Assembly: GCA_910575705.1 (NCBI GenBank)
Contig: CAJTFG010000001.1
Location: forward strand, 558,001 to 622,000
From: Erysipelotrichales bacterium
GTDB taxonomy: Bacteria; Bacillota_I; Bacilli_A; Erysipelotrichales; Erysipelotrichaceae
DNA: 64,000 nt
Direction: 5' to 3'
A model generated the notes under the pieces. The model saw only the letters and a list, made by a program, of their open reading frames with translations, ran no database searches and was not told the DNA's origin. A program made the translations under genes and the position numbers. Shown one piece after another: positions 47,077 through 56,484 of the stretch. Positions within the stretch are counted from its first letter, which is position 1. Each line of letters opens with the position of its first letter.

Positions 47077-48288
47077 ATGGTAGAATTAGAAGATATCATG
47101 AAAAAAGGAAGATGGATCGTCGGTGTATCCGGTGGCAGCGATTCTATGGCGCTTTTGGATATGTGTTATCGCGCAGGAATAAAAACGATCGCCGCTCATA
47201 TGAATTATCAGATGCGGGATACGGCAAAGCGGGATATGAACATCGTAGAAGAATATTGCCGCCAGCGTGATATCCCTTGTTGCATCAAATATCAAGAAGA
47301 AGTTTGCAAGCATAATTTTCAGGACTTTGCCAGAAAAAAGCGATATGCCTTTTATCATGAATTGATCGAGAAGTATCATGCGCAAGGTGTCTTGATCGCA
47401 CATCAGATGGATGATGTCTTAGAGACATTTTTTATGCAGGAGAAAAGATGCTCGATCCCGGAATATTATGGTATCAAAGAAGAATGCGATGTTATGGGGT
47501 GTCATGTAAAGCGTCCTTTGTTGGGGTATACCAAAGAGGAACTGAACCAATATTGCCGTCAAAACCAGATAAGATTCGGCGAAGACGAAAGTAATTTTCA
47601 GCGTAAGTATATGAGAAACCGCATTCGCATGGATGTTATCGGGAATATGACAAGATGTGAGAAAGAAGATGTGCTGAAAGAGATTGCATTGCGAAATCAA
47701 AAGCGTCAGGATTTTTTGAAGCAAATAGAAAATTTCTATAAAAACTGGGATCATCGGATAGATTCCTTCATGCAGCTGGAAGAAGATCATCAACTTGGTG
47801 TTTTGGATCATATGATTTATGAGGCGATTCATCGCCATGTATCAAGAAAAGAGCGAAAACAGATCATCGTCTCTCTTTCCGGCGGAAATTTTCGCCGCCC
47901 GATCGGTGACCATATATTTCAATATAGTTATGGTGTGCTCAGCATGGAAAAAGAAGAAGCCGGTTATGCATATGTTTTTCATAGCGTGGAATATCAAAAG
48001 ACGCCGTATTTTGAAATCGGCGCAAGCGGACAAAAGATCGAATCGGTGACATTGAAGGAAAGCGATTTTCCGATAACAGTAAGAAACGCAAGAAAGGAAG
48101 ATCGCATCCGCTTGCGGTTCGGCACAAAAAGTGTTCATCGCTGGTTTATCGACCGAAAAATACCGGCAAATGAACGAAAAATATGGCCTGTTGTAGAAAA
48201 TGCGCAGGGAAATATCGTTTTTGTAGCAAAAATCGGCTGTGATATTGAACATTACTCTAACAATCCCACATTGTTTGTGTTAAAATAA
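47077..48288 (+). CDS. tilS: tRNA(Ile)-lysidine synthetase TilS
   Basis: 403 residues. The N-type ATP pyrophosphatase loop is VGVSGGSDSMALLD, with AHMNYQMRD and AHQMDDVLET as catalytic neighbours; C-terminal TilS substrate domains follow. It modifies C34 of the AUA-reading tRNA and is essential. The start was set at 47077 by the promoter spacing; the longer frame extends into the neighbouring divergent gene. It precedes hpt by 28 nt. Confidence 0.9.
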   Translation: MVELEDIMKKGRWIVGVSGGSDSMALLDMCYRAGIKTIAAHMNYQMRDTAKRDMNIVEEYCRQRDIPCCIKYQEEVCKHNFQDFARKKRYAFYHELIEKYHAQGVLIAHQMDDVLETFFMQEKRCSIPEYYGIKEECDVMGCHVKRPLLGYTKEELNQYCRQNQIRFGEDESNFQRKYMRNRIRMDVIGNMTRCEKEDVLKEIALRNQKRQDFLKQIENFYKNWDHRIDSFMQLEEDHQLGVLDHMIYEAIHRHVSRKERKQIIVSLSGGNFRRPIGDHIFQYSYGVLSMEKEEAGYAYVFHSVEYQKTPYFEIGASGQKIESVTLKESDFPITVRNARKEDRIRLRFGTKSVHRWFIDRKIPANERKIWPVVENAQGNIVFVAKIGCDIEHYSNNPTLFVLK

Positions 48289-48316
48289 TCTATATGCCTA
48301 TACAGGAGGATTTTAT

Positions 48317-48856
48317 ATGCATAAGAATATTGATCATGTTTTGGTATCTGCGGAGCAGATAACAGATAAAGCCAAAGAACTTGGCAGACAGATAACCGAA
48401 GAATATAAGGAAAGAAAAGAAGTGCCTCTGTTAGTAGCCTTGCTGAAGGGAAGCGTGCCTTTTTTATCCGAGCTTGCAAAACATATCGAATTAGATATAC
48501 AGATCGATTTCATGGATGTATCCAGCTATGAAGGTACCGAATCTATCGGAGACATCAAGATTAACTTGGATTTGCACTGTTCTGTTAAAGGGGTATCCAT
48601 ATTGTTGGTGGAAGATATCGTCGATACGGGAAGGACTTTAAAAGAAGTAACGCGCCTTTTGAAAAATAAAGGAGCGAAGGAAGTGAAAGTCGTATCTTTG
48701 CTGGATAAGCCGGATCGGCGTGTCGTTGATATCAAAGCGGATTATGTGGGATTTACGATTCCTAATGAATTTGTTGTTGGATTTGGTTTAGACTATAATC
48801 AGAAGTATCGCAATCTGCCGTATATAGGTGTTTTGAAAAAAGAAATATATGAATAG
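48317..48856 (+). CDS. hpt: Hypoxanthine phosphoribosyltransferase
   Basis: 179 residues. The PRPP motif is LLVEDIVDTGRTLKEV; VPLLVALLKGSVPFLSEL and DFMDVSSY are typical. It salvages hypoxanthine and guanine, complementing the purine genes at 6-19 kb. It lies in the conserved tilS-hpt-ftsH order. ACAGGAGG precedes the ATG. Confidence 0.95.
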   Translation: MHKNIDHVLVSAEQITDKAKELGRQITEEYKERKEVPLLVALLKGSVPFLSELAKHIELDIQIDFMDVSSYEGTESIGDIKINLDLHCSVKGVSILLVEDIVDTGRTLKEVTRLLKNKGAKEVKVVSLLDKPDRRVVDIKADYVGFTIPNEFVVGFGLDYNQKYRNLPYIGVLKKEIYE

Positions 48857-48875
48857 ATAAATTGGAGGATCGGGC

Positions 48876-50795
48876 ATGAATCGTAAGAATACTGGATTTT
48901 TAAAAAATTTTGTGCCTTACCTGGTCGTCGCTCTTGTGATCGTTATACTGGTGAATTTTGGCCAGGGAAGCTCTACGAAGAACTTTACATACAATGAGTT
49001 CTTTGCCAATGCTGAAAATATGAAATTTGAGCGTACAGAGATGTCTGTCGGAAATACCGTCGTTGATGTCACTGGTAAGTACTTGGAAGGGAATACGCAG
49101 ATTCCTTTCGCTGTGAGTGTTCCTAACACTCCGGAAAATATCGCAAAGCTGACGGAATGGTTTGCACAGGACAGCAATAAATCGGTTGTTCTGGATGCCA
49201 ACCGTGAAACGGTGATGACGATCATATTGAAAAATCTGCCGTTTTTGATCTTGATTATAGGTATTATCTACATGCTTTCCAAGATGAATACCGGCGGCAG
49301 CAATAAGGCTTTTGAGTTTTCAAAGTCAAGAGCTCGCATAGAAGGGAATATCAAGGTACGTTTTAAAGACGTAGCCGGGTGTGATGAAGAAAAAGAAGAA
49401 GTTAAGGAAATCATTGATTATCTAAGGGATCCGCAGAAGTTTACGGAAATGGACGCGAAGATCCCGAAGGGGATCTTGATGGTCGGCCCTCCGGGTACCG
49501 GTAAGACGCTTTTGGCGAAAGCGGTAGCAGGAGAAGCCGATGTACCGTTTTTCTCTATTTCCGGTTCTGATTTTGTGGAGATGTTTGTCGGTACCGGTGC
49601 CAGCCGTGTGCGTGATCTGTTTAAAAAAGCGAATCAGGCTGCTCCGTGTATCATCTTTATCGATGAGATCGATGCGGTAGGAAGACAGCGTGGAGCCGGT
49701 ATGGGCGGCGGAAATGATGAACGTGAACAAACATTGAACCAGCTGCTTGTGGAAATGGACGGTATGGGTGAAAATAAAGGTATCGTTATCATCGCGGCAA
49801 CCAATCGCCCGGATGTGCTTGACCCGGCATTATTGCGAAGCGGACGTTTTGATCGTCAGGTCATGGTAAATCTTCCGGATAAAAAAGGACGTGAAGAGAT
49901 TCTGCAAGTGCATGCCAGAAAGAAAAAGCTGGCAGCAGATGTCAGCTTAGAGAGTTTAGCGAAGCGTACACCGGGATTTTCCGGCGCCGATCTGGCTAAT
50001 GTGTTGAATGAAGGCGCTATTCTTGCCGTTCGTGAAAAGAAGAAAAAAATCACGATGGATCATTTGGATGAAGCGATCGACAGAGTTATGATGGGGCCGG
50101 CAAAAAAATCTAAGAAATATTCGGAAAAGGAAAAAGAACTCGTGGCCTATCATGAAGCGGGACATGCCGTTATCGGGTTAAAGCTGGATAGCGCAGATAC
50201 CGTTCAGAAAATAACGATCATTCCGCGAGGAGAGGCTGGCGGTTATAACTTGATGACACCGGAAGAGGAAAAGATGATGCCGACAAAGAAAGATTTCTTG
50301 GCGCAGATCACGGGTCTGCTTGGCGGACGCGTTGCCGAGGAAGTCGTTTTTGATGAGATCTCTGCCGGAGCATCTAACGATATTCAAAGAGTTACGAAAA
50401 TCGCCAAGGCAATGGTAAAGAGCTTCGGTATGTCTTCTTTGGGGCCGGTACAGTATGATGATAATTCCGGGAATGTATTCTTAGGAAGAGATTACGGAAA
50501 AGGAAATGACTATTCCAGTGAGATCGCATTTGAAATCGATAAGGAGATCCGCCGTATCGTAAATGCGTGTCATGAAGATTGTACAAAGATCATCAAAGAA
50601 AACAGAGATCTTTTGGATCTGATTGCGAAAACATTGATTGAAGAAGAAACCATCACGTTTGAGCAGATCCGAAATCTGGTTGATCATGGTACGATTCATC
50701 CACTGGAGACAAAAGAGGAAGAAACGCCGTCTATGAAAAAGATCGATATTCTTCCTAGTGAAGGAGCTCCTGTAGAGAAGCCTTCTGAAGAATAG
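48876..50795 (+). CDS. ftsH: Membrane AAA+ metalloprotease FtsH
   Basis: 639 residues. Two N-terminal membrane helices flank an extracellular region. The AAA module has [31 protein letters not shown] and the [22 protein letters not shown]; zinc site HEAGH near residue 427. It degrades membrane and regulatory proteins. It follows hpt by 19 nt. Confidence 0.97.
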   Translation: MNRKNTGFLKNFVPYLVVALVIVILVNFGQGSSTKNFTYNEFFANAENMKFERTEMSVGNTVVDVTGKYLEGNTQIPFAVSVPNTPENIAKLTEWFAQDSNKSVVLDANRETVMTIILKNLPFLILIIGIIYMLSKMNTGGSNKAFEFSKSRARIEGNIKVRFKDVAGCDEEKEEVKEIIDYLRDPQKFTEMDAKIPKGILMVGPPGTGKTLLAKAVAGEADVPFFSISGSDFVEMFVGTGASRVRDLFKKANQAAPCIIFIDEIDAVGRQRGAGMGGGNDEREQTLNQLLVEMDGMGENKGIVIIAATNRPDVLDPALLRSGRFDRQVMVNLPDKKGREEILQVHARKKKLAADVSLESLAKRTPGFSGADLANVLNEGAILAVREKKKKITMDHLDEAIDRVMMGPAKKSKKYSEKEKELVAYHEAGHAVIGLKLDSADTVQKITIIPRGEAGGYNLMTPEEEKMMPTKKDFLAQITGLLGGRVAEEVVFDEISAGASNDIQRVTKIAKAMVKSFGMSSLGPVQYDDNSGNVFLGRDYGKGNDYSSEIAFEIDKEIRRIVNACHEDCTKIIKENRDLLDLIAKTLIEEETITFEQIRNLVDHGTIHPLETKEEETPSMKKIDILPSEGAPVEKPSEE

Positions 50796-50801
50796 TTTGT
50801 A

Positions 50802-50833
50802 AAGCAGTATCGCATAAGCGGTATTGCTTTTTT
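50802..50833 (+). terminator. Terminator of tilS-hpt-ftsH
   Basis: AAGCAGTATCGC pairs with GCGGTATTGCTT (two G-T pairs) around ATAA, then a T run. Confidence 0.8.
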
Positions 50834-50955
50834 CTTTATAGGAAGTGTGTTACGATGTTAACGTAAGGCAGGGAAAAAGAAAAATGAGGATGAAATTTTA
50901 TACATAAGGGGAACCTTGTTTAAAGCTATTGGGCTGGGGTTCCATTATAATGAGG

Positions 50956-51227
50956 GCACGATTTCTGTGCATCATGAAATATGTATTATATTATACGAAA
51001 GCAAAGATCCATATTTTCAATTTTCTCCTTTTTCTTCTGCCGATGAAAATAAAGTATATTTGGGCTCACCGGATATTCATCAACTGGATCACGGAAATGC
51101 TTTTGGATTCAAAAATGATGGTTTGATATGGTGTCCATCCGTTCCGTCCGTGAGATATGCTCAGCGTCCGGCTCTGTATCGTTTAAACAGTATAGTATGC
51201 ATTATGCTGACATATGAATACAGAGGA
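50956..51227 (+). other. Variable cassette V11
   Basis: 5' box 50956-50967, 3' box 51162-51176, core 194 nt. The frame from a TTG at 50916 (behind AAGGGG) reads LFKAIGLGFHYNEGTISVHH to VRYAQRPALYRLNS and is open for 112 codons. Inner arms CAGTATA and TATGCTG. This is the best-preserved example of the LFKAIGLGF 5' flank. Confidence 0.9.
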
Positions 51228-51325
51228 ACATTATATTATAATAATGGAATATAATATTATTTTATTTTATGAAAAAAATGAGGATATGGTATACTATAAC
51301 TGTTGTATTTAAAAGGAGTGGTTTT

Positions 51326-52216
51326 ATGAAAGATACATTGATAAAGGCAATGGCTTGTGATGGACATGTGCGTATTTATATGTGTTCTTCTACGCATCTG
51401 ATAGAGGAAGCAAGACAGCGTTTCGATTTATGGCCGACAGCAAGTGCGGCTTTGGGAAGAACGCTTACAGTTGCATCTATGATGGGCAGTATGCTGAAAG
51501 ATGAAAAAGAACAGCTGACGATTAAGATCAACGGAGGCGGTCCGATCGGCACGATTCTGGTAGATGCTTATCCGGATGGACATGTACGTGGGTTTGTCAG
51601 CGATCCGCATGTACATTATCAATATAACGATACAGGCAAGCTGGCAGTAGGTATTGCCGTTGGCTGTGATGGAACTTTGGAAGTTGTAAAACATATGACG
51701 AAACGTGATAACTGGCGCGGTGTTGTGCAGTTGCAGTCCGGTGAGATCGCGGAAGATTTTGCCCGTTATTTTACCGAAAGTGAACAGACGCCTTCTGCAG
51801 TATCTTTAGGAGTGCTTGTTGATACGGATCATCATATCCTTTCTGCCGGAGGTTTTATCATCCAGATGATGCCGGGTGCGGAAGAAGAGGATATCGTAAA
51901 AACAGAAGAATTATTAAAAAGAATACAGCCGATATCCGCATTGATCAAAGAACACGACTCTCTGCAGGATATATTGATGAACTTTTATGATGATGTTCGC
52001 ATTTTGAGTGAACAGCCTATTGAATTTCGCTGTCACTGCTGTGAAGCTACGATGAAGCGCGTGCTGACAACTCTTCCGAAAGAAGAAAGAATGGCGATGA
52101 TCGAGCAGGATCATGGTTGTGAGATCACATGTAATTTCTGTAATGAACGCTATCACTTTAATGAACAGCAGCTGCGTGAGTTGGAGGATTTTTTAGATGT
52201 CCATGCGAAGCACTAG
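51326..52216 (+). CDS. hslO: Redox chaperone Hsp33
   Basis: 296 residues. N-terminal ATASAAL-type substrate fold; C-terminal redox zinc centre with RCHCCEA and CNFCNERY (four Cys). It is activated by disulfide formation under oxidative stress. AAAAGGAG precedes the ATG; a longer frame lacks a ribosome site. It overlaps dusB by 20 nt. In related genomes hslO follows ftsH directly; V11 has been placed between them. Confidence 0.93.
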   Translation: MKDTLIKAMACDGHVRIYMCSSTHLIEEARQRFDLWPTASAALGRTLTVASMMGSMLKDEKEQLTIKINGGGPIGTILVDAYPDGHVRGFVSDPHVHYQYNDTGKLAVGIAVGCDGTLEVVKHMTKRDNWRGVVQLQSGEIAEDFARYFTESEQTPSAVSLGVLVDTDHHILSAGGFIIQMMPGAEEEDIVKTEELLKRIQPISALIKEHDSLQDILMNFYDDVRILSEQPIEFRCHCCEATMKRVLTTLPKEERMAMIEQDHGCEITCNFCNERYHFNEQQLRELEDFLDVHAKH

Positions 52217-53201
52217 CTGGAATATAGGGGATGTTATCATTCCCAATCCTATCGTAATCGCACCGATGGCAGGCATATCCAACGCGGCATTTCGTACGAT
52301 CTGTAAGGAATTCGGTGCCGGTTTGATCTATACGGAAATGGTATCCGATAAAGCTTTGTATTATCAGAATGTAAAAACTCTCGGTATGACAGGCGTAGAA
52401 GATAGCGAGCATCCGTTGACGATGCAGATATTCGGGCATGATATCGAGAGCATGGTATTTGCTGCTGGGCTTTTGGATACCCAGACGGATTGTGACATCA
52501 TCGATATCAATATGGGCTGTCCGGTACATAAGATCGTAAAAAGCGAAGCCGGGAGTGCATTGATGAAAGATATTGATCATGCTGTACGCATGACAGAAGC
52601 GGTTGTGCAGAAAGTAAAAAAACCGGTTACCGTAAAAATGCGTATCGGTTGGGATGATGCTCATATCAATTGTGTAGAGTTGGCAAAGCGATTGGAACAG
52701 GTTGGTGTTTGCGCGCTGGCGGTACATGGCAGAACGAGAAAGCAAATGTATGAGGGGAAAGCCAACTGGGAATATATACGTATGGTAAAAGAAGCAGTTT
52801 CCATACCAGTTATAGGAAATGGCGATATTCGCAGTGCGCAGGATGCCGCGGCGATGATGCAGCAGACAGGCTGTGATGCTGTTATGATCGGACGCGGTGT
52901 TTTAGGTGATCCTTGGTTGATCAAAGAGTGCATGGAGTTTTTAGAAACAGGAAATATCGTATCGGAAGCAAGTATTGAGGAAAAATTTCTGTTTGCCAGA
53001 AAGCATGCGCAGCGACTTTGTTCACTGAAAGGAGAGCATGTAGGCATAAAAGAAATGCGGGGACATGCTGCATGGTATGTAAAAGGATTAAAAAATAGTC
53101 ATCATCTGAAACAGGCATTATCTCAGATGAATACCTATGATGAGTTTGATAAGCTGTTACGGGAATATGAATCTATGCATGTTAAAAGACATCTGTTATG
53201 A
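52197..53201 (+). CDS. dusB: tRNA-dihydrouridine synthase DusB
   Basis: 334 residues. FMN TIM barrel: [39 protein letters not shown] with the catalytic Cys, [15 protein letters not shown] and [13 protein letters not shown]. The start overlaps the end of hslO, with GGAGG 10 nt upstream. Confidence 0.94.
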   Translation: MSMRSTSWNIGDVIIPNPIVIAPMAGISNAAFRTICKEFGAGLIYTEMVSDKALYYQNVKTLGMTGVEDSEHPLTMQIFGHDIESMVFAAGLLDTQTDCDIIDINMGCPVHKIVKSEAGSALMKDIDHAVRMTEAVVQKVKKPVTVKMRIGWDDAHINCVELAKRLEQVGVCALAVHGRTRKQMYEGKANWEYIRMVKEAVSIPVIGNGDIRSAQDAAAMMQQTGCDAVMIGRGVLGDPWLIKECMEFLETGNIVSEASIEEKFLFARKHAQRLCSLKGEHVGIKEMRGHAAWYVKGLKNSHHLKQALSQMNTYDEFDKLLREYESMHVKRHLL

Positions 53202-53211
53202 TGTCTTTTTT
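53184..53211 (+). terminator. Terminator of hslO-dusB
   Basis: AAAAGACATC/GATGTCTTTT with the dusB stop next to the loop. The end element of V12 begins 5 nt later. Confidence 0.8.
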
Positions 53212-53215
53212 CGAT

Positions 53216-53512
53216 CCTCTGTGTGTTATGTAGAGCTACGATACTTACCATAGCTACCGAATATGTACAGAGCCGGACGCTGTAGGCGATTGTTTTCACG
53301 AGATTGCCCTGCATATGTGGAGCCTCCCGTATGAGTGATCGCATAAACACTGCGTGTTCCATAAGCAGCAGAGTTAAGAGGAGTTGAATGAAACATCCAA
53401 TCTCCGTATGGGGATATCGGAAGAATGCTTTCCCATTGTAAAGCTGTGTCTTTTGATCCCTTGTCAGCACCTTGCATGTTTACCGATATTTGATGATACA
53501 CAGAAATCGTGC
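53216..53512 (-). other. Variable cassette V12
   Basis: 5' box 53501-53512, 3' box 53268-53282, core 218 nt, open from TISVYHQISVNMQGADK to NNRLQRPALYIFGSYGKYRSST. It contains FQW-like LQWESILP and the STPL motif seen in several other cores. Inner arms are partly mispaired. Confidence 0.85.
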
Positions 53513-53631
53513 CCCGAAAGTGACCGAACCACTATATTAAGCGAACCCCAATCCTCACAATGTCAAACGAACCCCTCATCCTCACCATATTAACCGAATC
53601 CCTTTCCTCACCTTTGTGACCGAACCCCAAT
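53513..53631 (-). repeat. Tandem short phrases in the 5' flanks of V12/V13
   Basis: Units of about 26-30 nt ending in variants of AACGAACCCCAATCCTCACC follow one another (53520-53631). The same phrase family recurs at 55624-55810, 63061-63184, 46040-46180 and 32335-32410, in different combinations. Confidence 0.6.
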
Positions 53632-53903
53632 CCTCTGTATGTTGTTTGAACTATGATACCTATCATAGTTATCTTAGATCATCAGAGCCGGACGCTGGGA
53701 TGTTATATATTTGGTATACGTATAGTTCATCCAGCCATGCCCATCGCGCATTAAGTTCCAGAAGCACGTAGGATGCCCTTCCCATAGAACAAAGGTAGAC
53801 ATGGATACCGGCATATCGGTTTGATAACGCAAACTGTTGTCAAAACCGGTTGTTGTGTCATTTCCATAGCTGGCTAAGATATAGTGATATTGTGAAATCG
53901 TGC
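53632..53903 (-). other. Variable cassette V13
   Basis: 5' box 53892-53903 (GTGAAATCGTGC), 3' box 53683-53697, core 194 nt, open from TISQYHYILASYGN to YITSQRPALMI and stop. Inner arms AACTATGAT and ATCATAGTT. It belongs with V16 and V19 by its end element. Confidence 0.85.
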
Positions 53904-53934
53904 AAAAACAAACGAGGAGTCATGCTCTACCTTT

Positions 53935-54247
53935 CCTTTGCAAGCCATACGACATTGTAATACCTACTACAATATATGGATATGATACAAAGCCGGACGC
54001 TGATAAGGTTCTGTTTGTGAAGTGTTTCCCATAACCGAAGCAGTACCTAGATATCGAATTGCATATGCGGATTTAGGAACCCATTGTTTTCCAACGACGA
54101 CAGGGGAGGCTTCATAAAATGTATTATGACAGTCCGTGAGACCTGGATCAGGCTGAAAAATAGATTTCCATTGAAAGGAAACGTCTGCACTTCCGGTGTT
54201 ATTAGCTCCCATAACTACAGGAATTCTATGATGTACAGAAATCGTGC
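53935..54247 (-). other. Variable cassette V14
   Basis: 5' box 54236-54247, 3' box 53988-54002 (one change), core 233 nt, open from TISVHHRIPVVMGANNTG to TEPYQRPALYHIHIL. The end element diverges (CCTTTGCAA for CCTCTGTAT), yet the inner arms still pair: ATTGTA and TACAAT. Confidence 0.85.
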
Positions 54248-54386
54248 CGAATATATAAACAAGATGTCCTGCTTTTTTATTTTATCATCATATAAAGATA
54301 TTTGCATTCATGTAATCATTTAGTATTTCTTTTTTTATTTTTACATAATACGCAGATTCGTAGTATAATCATTTAGGGAAACAATT

Positions 54387-55382
54387 ATGCAGGTTACATA
54401 TCAAGGGAAAACGTATACATGGCAAATAAAGAAATGGTATGATGAAGAAGGAAAGGCGGTATCCTCCTCCTTTGGTCGTGAACTTCATAGCGAATATGCG
54501 CGTACTGCGATATTGGACTATGAACATTTGCAGGAGCATTTAGCTTATGTGCATCATTTGGTACAGTGGAAGCAATTCGAGAGTGCTATTCTGCTTTATT
54601 ATAAATTGCTTCGTTCTGCTAAAAAAGAACTTCTTTTAAAAGATATGGATATGATATTATCCAATATGTGTACTACATTCGGTTATATGGGTTATCATAA
54701 AGGCGCTGTTGATCTATATGAAAATTATGGAAGAAACAGAAATTTAAAGTATTTTCATGAAAAGATGCGAGATCGGTTTCCAAGAGAATATGAAAAACTG
54801 AATAATAAGTTTGATCGTGAAGCTAAGGCAGCCGAACTGCAGACAGCAGATGGCCGCGTTCGTCGGCATGTGAATATGAAGATATGGGCTGGTTTTGATT
54901 ATATGGATAAAATGGGACAATTTGTAGTCATATTGGAATGCGAAGGATCTTACCGCATGCTGAGGGTCAGAGATATTCGCCATTGTACATCGGCTTCTCA
55001 AATATTGCTTCTGGCTTATGGATATGCGATCGCATCATTGAAAGAGCCATGTACAATAGCATTGCAGGCAAATGCGCCAACTGGATTGGCTAACATTTTC
55101 GATAAGCGTTATCCGACAAAATTGATTAAACCGAATATAGCGAATGCAAGGAAAAAAATTGATGTAAAAACGCGTATCGTCCAAGGAAAACATATTGTCT
55201 TAAAAGAGGGGACAAAAGCTACGCGTGAAGAGATTGAAGAAATTATCCTTCATAAGAAATTGAATATGACCGGTGATAAAGAAACATTTTTAAAGGTGTA
55301 TAAAAGTCAGATGAGAGAAGAATTAAAGGAAGCGCAGAAAAAAGAGGATCACCGAAAAGGTAATGTAAAAGCAGATACATAA
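54387..55382 (+). CDS. Hypothetical protein, helical N-half
   Basis: 331 residues, soluble and basic. Residues 1-130 look like a helical, TPR-like solenoid. The middle (about 180-240: FVVILECEGSYRMLRVRDI, ALQANAPTGLANIFDKR) alternates strands and a helix and could be an RNase H-like or sensor fold, but I see no catalytic set. The C-terminal 60 residues are highly charged, mostly Lys and Glu. A TATAAT lies 20 nt upstream and GGGA before the ATG. It is enclosed by cassettes V14 and V15. Confidence 0.6.
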   Translation: MQVTYQGKTYTWQIKKWYDEEGKAVSSSFGRELHSEYARTAILDYEHLQEHLAYVHHLVQWKQFESAILLYYKLLRSAKKELLLKDMDMILSNMCTTFGYMGYHKGAVDLYENYGRNRNLKYFHEKMRDRFPREYEKLNNKFDREAKAAELQTADGRVRRHVNMKIWAGFDYMDKMGQFVVILECEGSYRMLRVRDIRHCTSASQILLLAYGYAIASLKEPCTIALQANAPTGLANIFDKRYPTKLIKPNIANARKKIDVKTRIVQGKHIVLKEGTKATREEIEEIILHKKLNMTGDKETFLKVYKSQMREELKEAQKKEDHRKGNVKADT

Positions 55383-55414
55383 AAATGTATTTGTTTTTTT
55401 TATATGGTTATATG

Positions 55415-55623
55415 CAGAGCCGGACGCTGTTGTCTTGGCTTTACGGGAGCACCGTATACCGGAGAGTTGGCGCTTCCGTTTTGCAGCCATAGACCCCGTG
55501 AGGAATTGTATTGAAAAGAAGAAGTGGATAATGGAACATATAGAGAAGAAGAGGGGTATGCTGGGACACGCATATACGATTGCTTGTCTTTAACAGCGAT
55601 TGTCTGACAGACAGAAATCGTGT
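55415..55623 (-). other. Variable cassette V15
   Basis: 5' box 55612-55623 (last base changed), 3' box 55415-55429, core 182 nt, open from TISVCQTIAVKDKQSY to RQQRPALHITI and stop. Like V1 it lacks the nested inverted-repeat element and abuts the end of the preceding gene. Confidence 0.85.
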
Positions 55624-55810
55624 CTCCAAAGCGACCGAACCTCTGCCCTCACCATGTCAAACGAACCTCTGTCCTCTTTTCATTTCTATCCACCATATTA
55701 AGCGAACTCCAATCCTTACCGCTTTAAACGAATCCCAGTCCGAGTTTTAAACACAGTTCCTCTTATGTATAAAATTCTACCATTTCCTCACCATTTGAAC
55801 GAATCCCGTT
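55624..55810 (-). repeat. Longest run of tandem flank phrases
   Basis: At least six related units lie between V15 and V16 (GACCGAACCTCTGCCCTC, AACGAACCTCTGTCCTC, AGCGAACTCCAATCC, AACGAATCCCAGTCC and others). No gene fits here. The pattern looks like successive 5' ends left behind. Confidence 0.6.
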
Positions 55811-56103
55811 CCTCTGCATGTTATTTGAACTATGATACCTATCATAGTTATCTCATTTCATCAGAGCCGGACGCTGAGAGTGATTGGAAGCAGTTGTGAC
55901 AATATCGGACCATACAGAGCCATTGCCGGCGTACCACATAACGGATCTATTTGCGAATGTATTATTATGATAAACAGTAGAATAGGTACTGGCAAAAAGA
56001 CGTTCGCCCTCTGTTGCTTGTCCGAAGCGAAAAGAGGCATCAAGGGAGGCATTACCGGCGACTCCTGCTTTTGTGAGAATATGATGGCTGTAAGAAATCG
56101 TGC
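55811..56103 (-). other. Variable cassette V16
   Basis: 5' box 56092-56103 (first base changed), 3' box 55862-55876, core 215 nt, open from TISYSHHILTKAGVAGN to ASNHSQRPALMK and stop. Inner arms AACTATGAT and ATCATAGTT. Confidence 0.85.
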
Positions 56104-56212
56104 CCTCATTATGATGGAACTCCTAACCTCTTTTTCCTTTTTTAACCTACCTTTATAGAAAGCATACCAGATGATGTGTAAAGATTTAATTCTAAACACT
56201 GGGAATAAATGT

Positions 56213-56260
56213 CCTCTGCACGGGATATGCCATTATAATATTCGAGTAATTTACCTTGTT
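56213..56260 (-). repeat. Remnant end element without a core
   Basis: CCTCTGCAC and a short CCATTATAATATTCG follow the usual GGGAATAAATGT flank, but neither box nor core comes after. Probably a lost cassette. The rest of 56104-56484 holds only AT-rich sequence with likely promoter elements for the next gene. Confidence 0.4.
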
Positions 56261-56484
56261 TTCGGGATATATAATGTAATATCCGATATCCTCGACGGTC
56301 GGGATTCATCATATCGGCAAGTAAATATTTGTATTTTTAAATTTACTTATAAAAAAAGAATACTATAAATAAAGATAAAAATTTTGAAAATGTAATCATT
56401 TATTGAGATAAAGAATTGTTTGATTTATAATTAAATTAATAAAGTAAATGTTTATAAAAAAATCAGAAAGGAAGGATCGATCCT

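Noticed and set aside
50941-51176. Translation of cassettes in the MRARFL frame starting at an ATG beside the 5' box
   Set aside because: That frame is closed in most cassettes, while the frame through Thr-Ile-Ser to Gln-Arg-Pro-Ala-Leu is open in 18 of 20.
53216-56103. CRISPR array
   Set aside because: Repeats are composite, spacing is about 300 nt or more, cores are protein-coding, and no cas gene is present.
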